NCBI GenBank assembly: GCA_911728435.2
Contig: OU452205.1
Coordinates: 13,026,260-13,090,259, forward strand
Direction of reading: 5' to 3'
Source: Apoderus coryli
Taxonomy: Eukaryota > Arthropoda > Insecta > Coleoptera > Attelabidae
DNA: 64,000 nucleotides
Shown here in pieces: positions 51,128 through 63,471 of the stretch. How positions within the stretch are numbered: position 1 is the first letter of the stretch; every line of letters starts with the position of its first letter. The position numbers were made by a program, and so were the translations under genes. Under the pieces are notes generated by a model. It saw only the letters and a program-made list of their open reading frames with translations. It was not told the DNA's origin and made no database searches.

Positions 51128-54100
51128 CTGTGAACAAAAAGTTACTTTATTTTGTCAAGAATAACTGACCTTCTAACGACTTATTGTATGATTCCTCTTG
51201 CTAGGCGAGGACGCTGCGAAACGAAACAGCCTTTTTTACAAGCTATATACACGAGTAAAAGAAATAAAGATATTAGAAACATACGATAGTAACCTAAAGC
51301 CGGCAAAAATATTGAAAATGACGAAGCATACATCACAGCTAAACCTGTAGCAAAGTTTTGGAAGACTGACTATAAATGTGTACAAGTTGTCCTAAAAATT
51401 GCGAAATATACTTTATTAGTGGCTAGTACATACATCCACATGAGGCGAACTTTAAAAATCCACATTTAATTAATGGGATAAAGGCTATATTATTGTTTAA
51501 CATATTTTTTATGACAGTTTAATTTGACTTTACTTTTAGGCTGATACAAACCTATTAGTTGGGGGCAAAGACATGAAGCAGATAAAAACAGCATTTATTG
51601 TCCAACAGAATCCCCTTACAGAGCAACATAAGAATAACAAAAAATAAAATTAAAATAATTAATTAAACTATTAATTATTTATATTATTACTAAATAATAT
51701 CAATATTATAAGAACATGGTTTTATACGTCGCAGATCAACTGTTACCACCTGTGGTAACACAAGTTATGGCAGAAAAGCTCAACAGTGGTGGGCAAGTTG
51801 ACGTGATTTATTCAGATTTTACTAAGGCGTTTGACAGGATGGACCATGGAGTGTTGGTTTTTCTTCTCGGCTCTTACTTGCATAATAGACAGGAGTTTGT
51901 ATTTTATAACAGCTACAGATCATCCAACTATACTGCGACATCCGGGGTTCCCCAAGGGTCAAATTTAGGACCACTACTATTATTTTGTTTATCAATGACC
52001 TGAACGAGCATCTAATGTCGAATACTGTTTTTGTTGATGATCTGAACTATATGCGGGTGTTGCCTGCCGGGAGGACTGTGAAGTTCTACAATCCGATTTG
52101 GTCCTACCTTTTCAGATTTTTTTAACGACAGCCTCTATATTTATTTTTAGAAATAAATGAGTTCATTGACCAAAAACAATTAAACGAAAGTGTTTTTTCG
52201 TAGAAAAGTTGGTACCGCCATATTCATGTTTATATAGTTACCTATTTACATATTTTTTCAACAACATTTTTTATTGTTTCAGATCTCTGGACAGAAGTGT
52301 TGTGGAAATTCTAAATGGAACACTCCTGGACTACGGCATTTACCTAATCAATAGTTGTTTGTTGTTGGAACCCGGATTTGTCGTTGTTATGGCAGCTGAA
52401 GCACATTATTTGTTGTTTATTTTTGTATGTTTTGTAACACCCTTATTAATTTGTATTATTTATGGAATAAATAATGTTCTTTCGTAGTTTAGTACTTTAG
52501 TTGTTTGTTTTGTTAAAACCGATACATAATAAAACAATTAATAAATCTGAAAAGACTGATCCCTGTGAGACAAGTATAGCACTCCATCTCCATAATATAG
52601 ATAATTTTGTTTTTAGCCCTTTTTACCCCCTTATAAATGTGCACTACATTAATTTTATATCGCAATTTTTTAGACCAAATTCTAAACTCAAAGCCATATT
52701 ATAATAGGTATCTACCTAAGTTTATTATTTTTCAAAGTAAAAAAAAAATCTTCACCTAAGTCCACGTATAATTCAAGCCGTATTTTTAAAGTTTTTATTT
52801 CCAAAATTCGCCAAAAATCTGTTTTTACTTCTATTAAGTACCTATTCTTTGTTACAACAGCCTCCACGGACGTTCTATGTACCTACGCTAATTTTATATC
52901 GCAGAATTTTATTATGTCGAGTTATATATCTACTTAAATAAGTTTTTTTTTTCACCTCAACTTTTTATAGCAGATTTTGTAGACCAAGTACCGAATACTT
53001 TTTCAAACAAATTTTATGTAGGGATATTTTTGTTTGTCCTTCTTCAAAATTCTCTGCTCTGCCAACCCTAGTTGGAGTGAAATAAACTAACAGAGGGGAA
53101 CTATTCAGTGTTTGAGATGATTCACCGCGCCAGCTCCCCATTACCAAAAAATATGTTAGAGAGTAGAGTTGATTGATTTTCATTCAAAAATCGTATTTCA
53201 AAGTTTGGCCACCAGAGCCCAGCACCAGCCACTATACCGCGCTGTCAGACTAACCTTATAAAGATAATGGTAGTGCTTAAAGATTAAAATTAACTTAAGC
53301 AGCCCTCAAGAAGGTAACATAACAATGTTTACAAATTAATTAAAATCATTACACATCACATAACTAAGTGACTTCGTATACAAATTAGTAGTGGGTCTTC
53401 TCCAATAGATGTTACAATGAGTTCTATAAATCGTATATGAGATTAGAGTTCAGTCTCGACAGAACATAATAATAATATAATGCATTATGTGCGGCTATAA
53501 TATTAAACCTGGCACATTTCCTAGTAATAAAACCATATAATTATGTAACTTCACTAACTTTCGCGTTTATATTGGGAAACAAACAAATTCTCTCAGATCA
53601 GTAGAGTAAGCACATATCCAGGAAAGTTCTACATACATACTTAAGAGCATGTTGTATCGTCTCATTAATAGTTTAAATATGTAACATGTCTGGTTATTGG
53701 GTGTATTCCTGTTAGGCAAATAAAGTGTTATTATAAATAATACAACAAATACAAAATTAATAAAGCGCACCAAACAAGATAAACAATAATACAAACACAT
53801 ACACAGTTTAATTTTGTGGTTTAGCTTGGGCTTTCTGTTGCGCCCGAATAAATTCCGGATAGTCAATATAACCATCTTTGTTCCCATCATCCACATTTAA
53901 TATTGGATCGATTAAATTCACTAATTCTTCGTCTTTGAACACTTTCTCTTCAATAGAGCCCTGTTTTTCTTTGCTGCCCTGTTCTGTAAACGAATTTACA
54001 TACAAATCAAACAAACAATTATTCACAGCACGAATACAAAAGCAATACAAAACTTATTGAAGATTTCACATATACAAACAATCTCATATTTACTACAAAT

Positions 54101-57100
54101 CACTGATTTATCCAATTTACAATCTCGATTCATCGTTTTTTTTTGACATGGGTTTGAAATTATAACACCAAAGAATTCACAATGTTAAATTTCTGTTAAA
54201 ATATTCTAGGATGAAAAGGATAAGTGATGTTTTACTAGATATCTTTGCACATTTAAATACATTAAAACTGCAACTGTTAGGCTTAAGAAAAATAAAAACG
54301 CAAGAGAAACATTTATATATCAAGCCACAATGAGTGCTCTAAAGTTTGAATAAGTAAAGTTAACGAAAATAATTTTCCAACTTTTGCAACATTAAAAGCA
54401 AACAAACCAGAAGTAAAAAAAAATTTTTGTAAAAAGTTCAGAGAAAAGAATTTCAAGAAAAAGTATTTTCTGTAATGCTACTACAGTAATTCACCTCATC
54501 CTGAGTAGCCTATTCAAAGTTCTCGGGAACTACAAAAGGTATGGTATTGGTTTACTATCTCAGGGTTTACATTATTTCCGTTTATAACGGAAGTAATCAT
54601 CTACTTAGTTAATTTTAAAACAAAATTTAACACGTGTTAAATGCTACTTGAGATACATTTATGGGTGGACACCAAAATTTAGATACCTTATTAATAAATA
54701 CACATACCATGCCAGTGAATAAGTGACTTTATAAGTTCACAACCATCTAATTTGTTATTATTATCAGCATCATGCATTTTGAAATAATGAAACTGCAATT
54801 CTTGTTCGGTCATTTTACTTGTATCCATTGGTACTTCCAAATGTTCAGCTATATGCCTGAAAAAAAAAACACAATATGTTGTTCTTTGTTACATAATTCT
54901 AATGATATTTTGGGTTAATGTTAATTAAGTATTTAGTAATTATCATTTAATGCAAAAATGGTAACTGTGTACTGTATAGGGATGCAGGTAGGTTCAAAAT
55001 GATTGGGTCTGCACCGGACCCTCCATTTTATTGTGGCTCATACCTATTATATTTCACACAGCGGCTCAATCAGTCGATTATTTTGCTGGGTGAGCCTTCT
55101 TTTAGACTCGCTGGTAGAATGGTCACATCCCCAACTATTGCGACTCTTGTTCTAGCAACCGCTGGGCAAGAACGTAGTACATGTTCCGTCGTCACATCAT
55201 CCTCCAGACACAATTGGTACTCGGAATTTTCCAAGAGACTCAACCTCGTGAGATGATGATTCAAACGACAATGCTAGTCCGACCAGACAGCGCAGATTAG
55301 ATCTGCTCATACCCAACAACTCCCTGGCCCTTGATATCGATATTAACACATCGACCTCCTTCGAATGTACCAAACCTGGATAATTTTGTCAAAAGTTCTG
55401 AACTTTTGTCGTCGTCCAGATATTAGTATGTATTGGGCAGTACTAAACGATATGCTCTTCGCGTACATTGCTTCTGCTCGAGTTCCTGAGCACACAGATC
55501 AATGACCAGAAATTCTGCCTGGAATACAGTAGCGGGGGAACCCAAACATTGTACTGTATGTAAGTTATCAAATATTTTATAATAGAATAAAAACAAAAAA
55601 AAAATGGGCGGTTGAGATAAAACATATTGAAGTTCTTTTTCATATATTTAAGAATTAAACGATATTCTAAACTACAATAACACTGTGTTTAACTGAAATA
55701 TGGTTTAAATCCAATAATGTGTCTACTGTATTCAACTGCTCCTTAGTTACCAGAAGTCCTCATCCACATGGTGTGCGGTGGAAATAGGCTGCCCGGGAGG
55801 TCTAGCAAAATCCTAATCCAAGGTGTGATGCGACGACCAGGGCCAAGGGAAGAATGGTACCGTGGTATACAGGGTTATTCACGACAAGGAATAGTGTGGC
55901 TAAACTATTTCATTTACAAAAAGTTTTATTCATGTTCATTGAAATAAACAAGTTATTTAGAATTAAACTTTACGTTGATTTATATTCTATTATGGACAAC
56001 CTGTATCTAGTATGGCATTTTTTTAATATCTGGCGTAACAAGTGATGGGTGGGTATATTTCATAGCTCAGACTGGCTTAAAAAGAACAACCGAATTGGTG
56101 TGATTTTTTTACTCAAATTATGTCTATATTTTTATAAAAATTAAAAAAACTGTAAAGTTTAGGTGAGATTAAAAAAAAAAACATAGGGTTAATTTTTATA
56201 TAGATTAACAATATTTTTAAAATGTAGCCAAAATTAATTTTTATCGAACCCATGAAACTTTTAAGAAATGCAATACCTTAGCCAGAATTTTGCGTGTCAT
56301 ATGGCGTGTATACGGTACCGTAAACAAAGCCTCCAGTGCACCGGTTCATGTTGGAGTATTTTTGCCTTAGGCGGAGGGGGCGCCACGGGTGCGGACCTTT
56401 GATTTGTGCCCTACACTCTTGGGACCAAAATAAAATGAGGAGACCTTCTCCAACCAGACCTCTGTGGGAAAGACCACGTCGAATCACGTGAGTGAAGATA
56501 AATCAACCACGGATCAGATCTTTGGAGGGGTAGATAAACCAAACCTTCGCAGAAAACCTCTCTCTAGGCCGCAATTGTGATGAATTGATGGCGGGTTCTT
56601 CGGGTGAACCACCACCATAGTAGGCCTGCTTCGGCTGCCCTGGCTGTGGCAATGAGCGGTTTTGAAGTAGCCCTAATTCAGAAGCAGTGGAATATCGGCA
56701 AAGATATCATGGGCCTGGAAGGAAAAGGAGGACTCATTTAGAGTAAATCCATGGACTCCCCCTACGAACATGTATACTAGCAAAAAGAGGACTGAAAGCT
56801 CAAAGCATTACCACTGGTGTACCTATGCTCTAGGGATCTGGCCAGTATGAGAATTAAAACAGGAGGGCTGCATCGGCGTACCTTCCTTATGATTACCCGA
56901 ACCCACCACCGACCGGGCAAATGTTAGTGAGACACTGTAGACATGGAATCGCAATTGATTATTGGCTGTGACGCAAATGCACATAACATGGGACAGCGCA
57001 GACACCAATTTTAGATGTGAAATATGAGTACAGTATAACAATTTTAATATAGGAGAACTACAGACTTTTGTAAATTAAGGACGAAAGGACGTCACTGATC

Positions 57101-59801
57101 TAACACTGACTACTACTTTTCTCGGTCGCTAAAAAATTGGCATGGATCTGATGAGGTAAGTTGTGCGGATCACACATGCCAATTTGTTACTCATACTATG
57201 CTTCGGGAATTGACGGCATTTATGTGTATGGTATACCAGATTAGGGTTAACCTGATATTTGTTCCGACACTCAGGAATGGAAAGAGCTGGTTAGGCAGAC
57301 CTCTAAAATCCCCACATAATGGTGGGCTAACTCCTGGAATGCTGAGCCAAAAAAGAGCCCAACGATATTGGGAATATATTTCTAAACAAGAACATAGTAA
57401 GAATCTGATAACTGGTACAACAGAAAAGATTACGCAGGAGTCAGCTGCGAGAAACCATAGGACTGGTCAGTGGGCACTGTACCCTGAGAACTGGCTGTAT
57501 AACGAAGAACCGCAATGTAGATTGTGCAATGGAGCAGGTGAGACAGCTTACCATGTGAGCGCATTTTGAGCTTTACAATGAAGACAAAACGCTATTTTTG
57601 CGCATGCGCATTGCGTCGGCTAATTAAACTTCACAGGTTAGTGGAGAGGACATGGTTGTTGGATTGGGCGGAATAAAAATACGGAATTTTTCAGCTGCAG
57701 TGTGCAGTGAAACCGGACACTTATATCGGATGGACGCTTTATAAAAAAATGTTAAAGTGATTTTTACAACATCAAGAATTATTTTATTTTTTTCAGTCGT
57801 TCAATCTATTGATATTATGTTTAGCTACACAATTTTCCAAATAAAGGCTTTATTCTTATTTTAACTGCATTTAAAGAGCTCTAAAAAAATAACTTACTCT
57901 TTTTCATGTTCCATGTTAGCAGCATTAAAAATCTGTTGTGGCTGACCTCCGTGATGGCCATGATGATGACCACCTTGCTGGGGCTGTTGTACAGGAACCT
58001 ACAAAATTATTACCAGATTATTAATTGTTCATAGTTGCCTTTACTACTTTTGCAACTCATTGTGACGATTGCATTAATGATTAAAATCTAGTCGTGAGTT
58101 TTACATGAAGTCTCCAGCCTAATCGATCGTGGTTAGTAAACGCATCTGATATTTGACATTAAAGGAAATTTTAGATCCAAATTCATAATTTCGCATGCAT
58201 TTAAACGTCAACCACACCGATTCCTTCTTCCAAACATGTTTTTATCAATCTTATAATTTAAATAATTTGTCTGCCGCGCAACATTCGCAAAACGAATTTT
58301 TAAATAAAGCAAAATTTAGAGATTCTATTTGGAACCATTTCGAACATTTTTGTTGAGATAACGATACGTTTTGGAGACTACAACGTCAGTAGAGACTGCT
58401 GTACTTTGAAATATTGGGGTAGTTATATGCGAAAAAATTTATCATTTCTCATCAGTTTTTTACTTTTTAATTTAATATCTTTACAAACACCTATAAAGGT
58501 AATTACAAGTAAAGATGGTAACAAAGGATAAACTTACAAGACTCAATATGACTCATTTTATATTGAGAATATCGAAGATATAGTAAGGTAACGTACGTAA
58601 CGACTCGTTTACTGTTCCTCAGCATACAACTTCTAGGTTAGAGGGGTGTTTTGCCTACATGGCTGCACATCTGTTGAATGATTTCACTGATTTGCTGGGT
58701 TTGTCGTTGAACATGTTCAAGAATAGTTTAAAAGACAGAATGTTGTGATTTGTTTTTTCTGGAATGATGTAAATTTTTTTTTTGTTTGATTTTTTCTCTC
58801 TCTTCGATGTCGATAGAAAGGAAAAAGAAAACTTAATTTATAGGTAGAGTGGTGGATTGATTGGCTTTTCGCCAAACTCTTGCCTTTTGTGCGGGCCGCC
58901 CGGTACACACGACACATAACATGGTATTGATCATTGATCACACCACTCAGATCAATTTATAGTTTTAGAGTTAACAACAAAATTGTTACATTTGCGGCAC
59001 ACGTCCACACCTAGGCGATCTTCAGCATCTGCTATAAGTAGTTAAAACTATTTATAAATTTTATTTTCCGCGCTTAACAAAAATCATCAAAAAAAGCTTT
59101 TGCGTTTATAAATCTGGTATTTGCGGACTATCATAAATACGCAGTAAGGATTGGAAATAAACCTAATGCTTGCAACACTTACCGAGGCATTTGTCTCATC
59201 AAACGTATGCCAGAAAAAACTACGGTTGCAACTACAGTTATGGTAGTTCAATTGCGAATGATTTTTTGTTTGTTCCAAGAAATACCTTTTCCGTTCCGTA
59301 ACTCCTTTTGCATGCAATGAGTGTGTGTCAAAAATATAGACACCAGATCCTCAGACTTAAATTGCACAATGCAATTTTACCAATCACAATTTTCCTACCT
59401 GTTGTTGCTGAGGTATTTGCTGATGTTGCACTGGTTGCTGATGTTGAACTGGTTGCTGATGTTGCACTGGTTGCTGTGGTACTTGTTGATATTGCTGCTG
59501 TTGGGGCACTTGCTGTTGGTACTGTTGTTGTTGCGGTATCTGTTGATACTGTTGCTGTTGAGGTACCTGCTGATACTGCTGTTGTGGCACTTGTTGATAT
59601 TGTTGCTGATGGCCTTGCTGCTGTTGCTACAAAAATAAAGAATACATAAGAAGTATAAGAATTTCCTTATATTTATTATAAAAACATATGGCAACTTGAA
59701 TTACCTACTTGATAATGTTGTGGAGGCACACCAGGTGCTACTCGTTGTAAATAAACTGATTTAAATTCAACTAATATAAAAATAACCAATAAAAACTTCA
59801 T
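50970..59801 (-). CDS. MCFD2-like secreted EF-hand protein, alternative last exons
   Basis: Exons on the minus strand: 59801-59709 (signal peptide [19 protein letters not shown]), 59626-59399 (Gln-rich), 57998-57898 (His-rich, then [14 protein letters not shown]), 54856-54708 (HIAEHLEVP and first EF-hand). The last is either 53983-53808 or 51127-50970. Every junction is GT-AG and in phase; isoforms are 248 and 242 residues. The HLE...QELQ-HYFKMHD core and the proximal [13 protein letters not shown] hand match MCFD2. MCFD2 partners the lectin LMAN1/ERGIC-53 as an ER-to-Golgi cargo receptor. The first calcium loop is [12 protein letters not shown]. Unusual for the family is the 76-residue [13 protein letters not shown] repeat inserted after the signal peptide. 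The introns contain LINE remnants. Confidence 0.9.
51716..52110 (+). pseudogene. LINE reverse-transcriptase palm fragment
   Basis: [17 protein letters not shown] and [17 protein letters not shown] (RT palm motifs) in one frame, then a frameshift before the FVDDL box. Same family as the 14.3 kb LINE, with about 25 residues missing after DRMDH. It lies between the two alternative last exons of the MCFD2-like gene, antisense to it. Confidence 0.85.
52209..52487 (+). other. Unassigned 92-codon open frame
   Basis: It has a hydrophobic C-terminal third ([20 protein letters not shown]), a GTTTCAG acceptor-like site at about 52280 and an AATAAA inside the stop-proximal region (52465). It might be the 3' end of a retroposed or host transcript, or chance. 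Confidence 0.2.
53088..53228 (+). repeat. Dispersed repeat, second copy
   Basis: Partner of 50100-50240; see that entry for shared blocks. Confidence 0.75.
53680..53745 (+). mobile_element. LINE 3' tail (family of the 14.3 kb LINE)
   Basis: Carries the signature GGTTATTGGGTGTATTCCTG then TTAGGCAAATAAAG seen at 16160-16205 and 16878-16930. Only the last ~60 bp are present, just past the proximal stop codon of the MCFD2-like gene. Confidence 0.75.
53808..53983 (-). CDS. MCFD2-like gene, proximal last exon (isoform A)
   Basis: Acceptor TTTACAG, phase 1, joining HWH to EQGSKEKQG. It encodes [16 protein letters not shown] and the EF loop [12 protein letters not shown], then [18 protein letters not shown]. 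It most resembles the canonical second hand of MCFD2. No clear AATAAA is seen within 300 bp downstream. Confidence 0.88.
54980..55310 (-). pseudogene. LINE C-terminal zinc-knuckle fragment
   Basis: Minus-strand frame: [20 protein letters not shown] then [20 protein letters not shown] and [13 protein letters not shown]. This is the C-x2-C-x-H-x4-C knuckle region at the end of R1/Jockey-type ORF2, with the first Cys of the knuckle lost (YQLC). Same family as 17.85-18.1 kb. Confidence 0.75.
56280..57570 (+). mobile_element. Decayed R1-like LINE remnant
   Basis: Plus-strand pieces: [13 protein letters not shown] (AP-endonuclease C-terminal motif, about 56955) and, about 57160, EVSCADH. Then 57198-57569 contains [18 protein letters not shown]...[17 protein letters not shown] and [15 protein letters not shown], the LTGH-x-LYxMG then CRLC-ETAxHV tail of R1-clade ORF2. 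The whole RT has been deleted between these parts. Confidence 0.75.
57571..57890. other. Intronic spacer of the MCFD2-like gene
   Basis: Unique AT-rich sequence; nothing recognised. Confidence 0.4.
58000..59398. other. Intron 2 of the MCFD2-like gene
   Basis: No coding sequence or clear repeat. Several open frames on the minus strand (58717-58941, 59087-59317) have no recognisable domain and no splice logic. Confidence 0.4.
59399..59626 (-). repeat. Gln-rich codon repeat within MCFD2-like exon 2
   Basis: 76 codons made of [12 protein letters not shown] octamers followed by three QPVQHQ repeats, almost all CAA/CAG. A length-polymorphic candidate. The opposite strand also looks open (Leu/Val-rich frames at 59308-59649), which is an artefact of the repeat. 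Confidence 0.9.
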
Positions 59802-61327
59802 TTTGTGTCAATTAATTACAGTATTCCGTATTCTTATAAAAAAATAAAAATGTTAAGTTGGCATCCTCAAAGTTGTTTTTCAAAAACATAAAGCTACACG
59901 CAATCGGTAAAATGCAGAGATATGAAGAGTAGGGACAATAAGCATCAAGCGTCAACATGCGCAAATTTTTTAATCACGTGGTCCGCCATCTTCTAGCTTA
60001 GGCGTACAGGGTATGGTTAATTTCTTTTTATGATAAGAGGTCGGTTCATAAATTGTGGGTTAATAATTGCAAAAACAACTGATAGCAATAATTGTTGCAA
60101 TTATTAACAGAACAGAAGTATTAAAGAAAACTAGTGTTGTTTCAGGTACCATTTAATATTGGAAATATGCGATATTCATTATTCTTTACTACTTTAATTA
60201 TTTATTGAATGAACGTAATAAAATAGGTATTTGTTTCATCGATTGCAGATTTGTAGTATAACATACCCAGGTTCGTTCAACAAACGATACATAAGTATCT
60301 TCTTTTCCACTTCCATCTACGTTGTGTGTTGTGTATCATTGTCGCCCTTTTCAATACTATACTTACCCAGAATACACACGATATAGGCAAAGTTAGGAAA
60401 ATTAAGAGGGGCTTAATAAAAGAAAACACTAAATTTGTAATATTCTTAATTTATTTATAATAAGTAATAAGAAAGTTAGCCTGGAATTTATGAGGGGAAA
60501 AAGCTCGGCAGAGAAACCCTCCTCAATTCCAGAACATCTTATGCTATAAAAATGTATAATAATAATCAAACAACTGTCTTCATATTAATGGTGTTAATAT
60601 AAATAAAAATTATGTGTATGGCCCGATTGGTTTTTTTCTTTTTCTTTCATACAATAAATAAGGAATGTGTCGTACGGTTGCGTAGATATTAAATTCGGTA
60701 GAATTTATAATTTTGGTACAAATTTTAACAGCACAGCATGCCAAACTACCCCTACACTTAACACTAATTAACGGATATCCGTTTTTCTTTAAACTACGAA
60801 AAATAAGTCCACACAATTAAGAAATAGCAGCAAAACTCTGTTTTAGTGAAAGGCACTTACATGAATAGAAAAACATAACAATACCAACCTTAAGTGTTTT
60901 GAATTTTTGACGTTTGTGACTAGAAAATGGCGGGACGCATAGTGTCGTCGGAAAAGTTGATGCGCATTCGTCTAAGCCATTGAGATATAAGGAGTCGCTC
61001 TAAGCATTATTTTACATTGTACACAAACGGGTGAATTGGGTGGGGCGTAGTCGCATACCAATATGGCGGATTCTCCAGAGCCGCACTAACTATTTTTGTT
61101 GACGTTTTTGGTTTTTAATTTGCAGCTTGGTTTATACTTTATTTTGAAATGTTAAGCAGTGTTCAAAATACTTAAATATAGGTAATTATTGATATTTGAT
61201 ACCTAAACACAGGAATAAAAGACGTTAGTACTTTATAAATTATATATTAATTCCCCTTAAACAAAACAATTTTATTCAAATGTTGCCGTATGCTAAGTGA
61301 CTTATCTACTTTATTTTTACTTAAATA
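59802..61327. other. Upstream region of the MCFD2-like gene
   Basis: The 5' leader and putative promoter lie within the first few hundred bp. A minus-strand frame at 60610-60816 (CRGSLACCAVKICTKI) is not recognised. At 60900-61080 two GC-richer patches contain AATGGCGGGACGC and AATATGGCGGATTC motifs, the latter of the ATGGCGG type found in many insect core promoters. They could mark another gene's start, but no ORF follows. Confidence 0.35.
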
Positions 61328-62609
61328 ATAGAGTTAAGGCAAAACCAAGAACGTATACGTATCTCCATACGTAAACGTGAGATTTTGGTTATGTTTACAC
61401 TAGATAAGCAGTCATTCAAAATAGAGTTAAGGTGGCATCCAATACGTATCGTATATGCGGAAGGTAGAGATAACACTTGACTTGAGAAAAATACTATTTT
61501 AGATTTTTCTACTTCCATTTACTATGTTGTTAATATCATTGTTATTTGAATTATTAACCAAATACCTATATATTTTATTATGTATACCTCTAAATAATAA
61601 CAGAAAAATGTTTATAATTGTTAAAAAATAAACTACTACTACTAACAATAATAATAAAGTATTAAGCTAAGCTATTTTGCCATAAATACTTTATTATTAT
61701 TAGTAGTAGTATAGTTTATTTTGTAACAATTAAAAACATTTTTCTGTTATGTTTTATAAGTATACATAATAAAATATATAGGTATTTGGTTAATGATAAA
61801 AAAAAACAATAATATTAACAACATAGTAAATGGAAGTAGAAAAATCTAAAAGAGTCTTTTTCTCAAGTAAAGTGTTATCCCTACCTTCCAAATTTACGAT
61901 ACGTACCTATTGGATGGCACCTTAGGGAGTTAAGGCAAAACCAAGGACGTATACGTATCTCCATACGTAAACGTGAGATTTTGGTTATGTTTACACTAGT
62001 TAAGGAGTCATTCAAAATAGAGTTAAGGTGCCATCCAATACGTATCGTATATGCAGTAGGTAGAAATAACACTTTACTTGAGAAAGACTATTTTAGATTT
62101 TTCTACTTCCATTTACTATGTTGTTAATATTATTGTTTTTTTAATTATTAACCAAATACCTATATATTTTATTATGTATACCTATAAACAATAACAGAAA
62201 AATGTTTATAATTGTTACAAAATAAACTTCTACTACTAATAATAATAATAAAGTATTTATTGCAAAATGGCTTAGCTTAATTTTCAATTTAGATTGAGTT
62301 TTTAATGTTCTATTCTAGATATTCGTACAAGTTCATGTAATTCCGACAACAATCGGTTCAATACGTTTAAGTATACGATACGCGTAGAGGTACATATATT
62401 TACGGCCTTCGTATCGTTAAACGTATCATAAATTTAAAGAGCGCATGCGTAGATGTCAAAAGATACGTTTACGTATACGTCACTGGCTTTGCCTTAACTC
62501 CCTCTTAACTCTATTTTGAATGAGTGCTTATCTAGTGTAAACATAACCAAAATCTCACGTTTACGTATGGAGATACGTATACGTCCTTGGTTTTGCCTTA
62601 ACTCCCTAA
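61328..62609. mobile_element. Foldback/MITE cluster rich in TACGTA motifs
   Basis: Three copies of one ~105-bp terminal block (61328-61430 forward, 61926-62030 forward, 62503-62607 reverse; starting GAGTTAAGGCAAAACCAAG). Three copies of a ~245-bp internal block (61432-61680 forward, 61681-61918 reverse, 62031-62280 forward). The complete element is 61924-62607 with GGGAGTTAAGGC ends and TA on both sides. A broken copy lies to its left, joined as a palindrome centred at about 61680. CGTATACGTATC-type palindromes recur throughout. No transposase. Confidence 0.85.
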
Positions 62610-63471
62610 TATTTGACGTTTCTGTATACGTAACGTTGATTACGGCATTTGCCTACTAGATGGTTTCTGCAAATTGTATTATGACAAAAATGTATGAAAT
62701 TTAAAATATTGAAGAAATGGAATATTTTACGTATAGGGAAGTAATATATCATTAAAAAGGTTATTTTTTTGTCTATCGAACGGCATAGTTGAATATATAC
62801 CATTCCATTAAAAAAAAATTGACTTTTCCTAGTAAACAAGTGGTTCAATTTTAAATTCAATTAAATCGTGTTCTACAACTGGCTGACGACCTTGGACTAT
62901 ATCATTCGTAAACTCAGTATTCCCTTTAATTTTCTCGCAAAAAAATTCTAGGGAAAAATCTGTTTCCGATGTTACCGAACCCCAACGTTTCAGCAACATG
63001 TCTTTTGGAGTTCCCGACAACTTTGAATAGGCCACTCAGGATGAATCGCCCTGTATATCTGAATGCAATTATTATTATTTGTATCATTTCTAATTGTAAT
63101 ATCAAGGATTTATACATCAATGTTTGGTAATATTATCGAGTATCCCATAATCTAATATGTTATATTGTTATCATTCTGAGGAGCTAAAAATAAATAAAAT
63201 AAAAATATATAAGGTTATTCGAATTCAAGGAAAACGTTTCCAAATACATCCAGAACGATTAGGTAGATTTGGAATATCTTTTCCGACTGTAATTTATTGT
63301 GGATATAATTTAAATTTTACACCTAATTCAATTTGCTATGATAGTGAAAAAGTTGGTTCAGAATAAAATCGCCATAAAGTTGAACTTCCACAAAATATCT
63401 CTCTATCGCTAAGTATTTCACACAGATTTATTAAACAAATAATTTTACTGACTTTAGGATATTCTATATTA
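62610..63471. other. Spacer with an ACAGGGCGATTCATCCT repeat end
   Basis: A minus-strand frame at 62829-63035 (LLKRWGSVTSETDFSLEFFCE) is open for 68 codons, next to a TATACAGGGCGATTC motif at 63040-63058. No family is recognised. Confidence 0.35.

Noticed and set aside
59308..59649. Long Leu/Val/Ala-rich plus-strand frames
   Set aside because: They are the antisense of the CAA/CAG repeat in the MCFD2-like exon 2; any such repeat stays open in several frames.
60610..60816. Small cysteine-containing protein gene
   Set aside because: No domain, no clear promoter or splice signals, and length within chance expectation.
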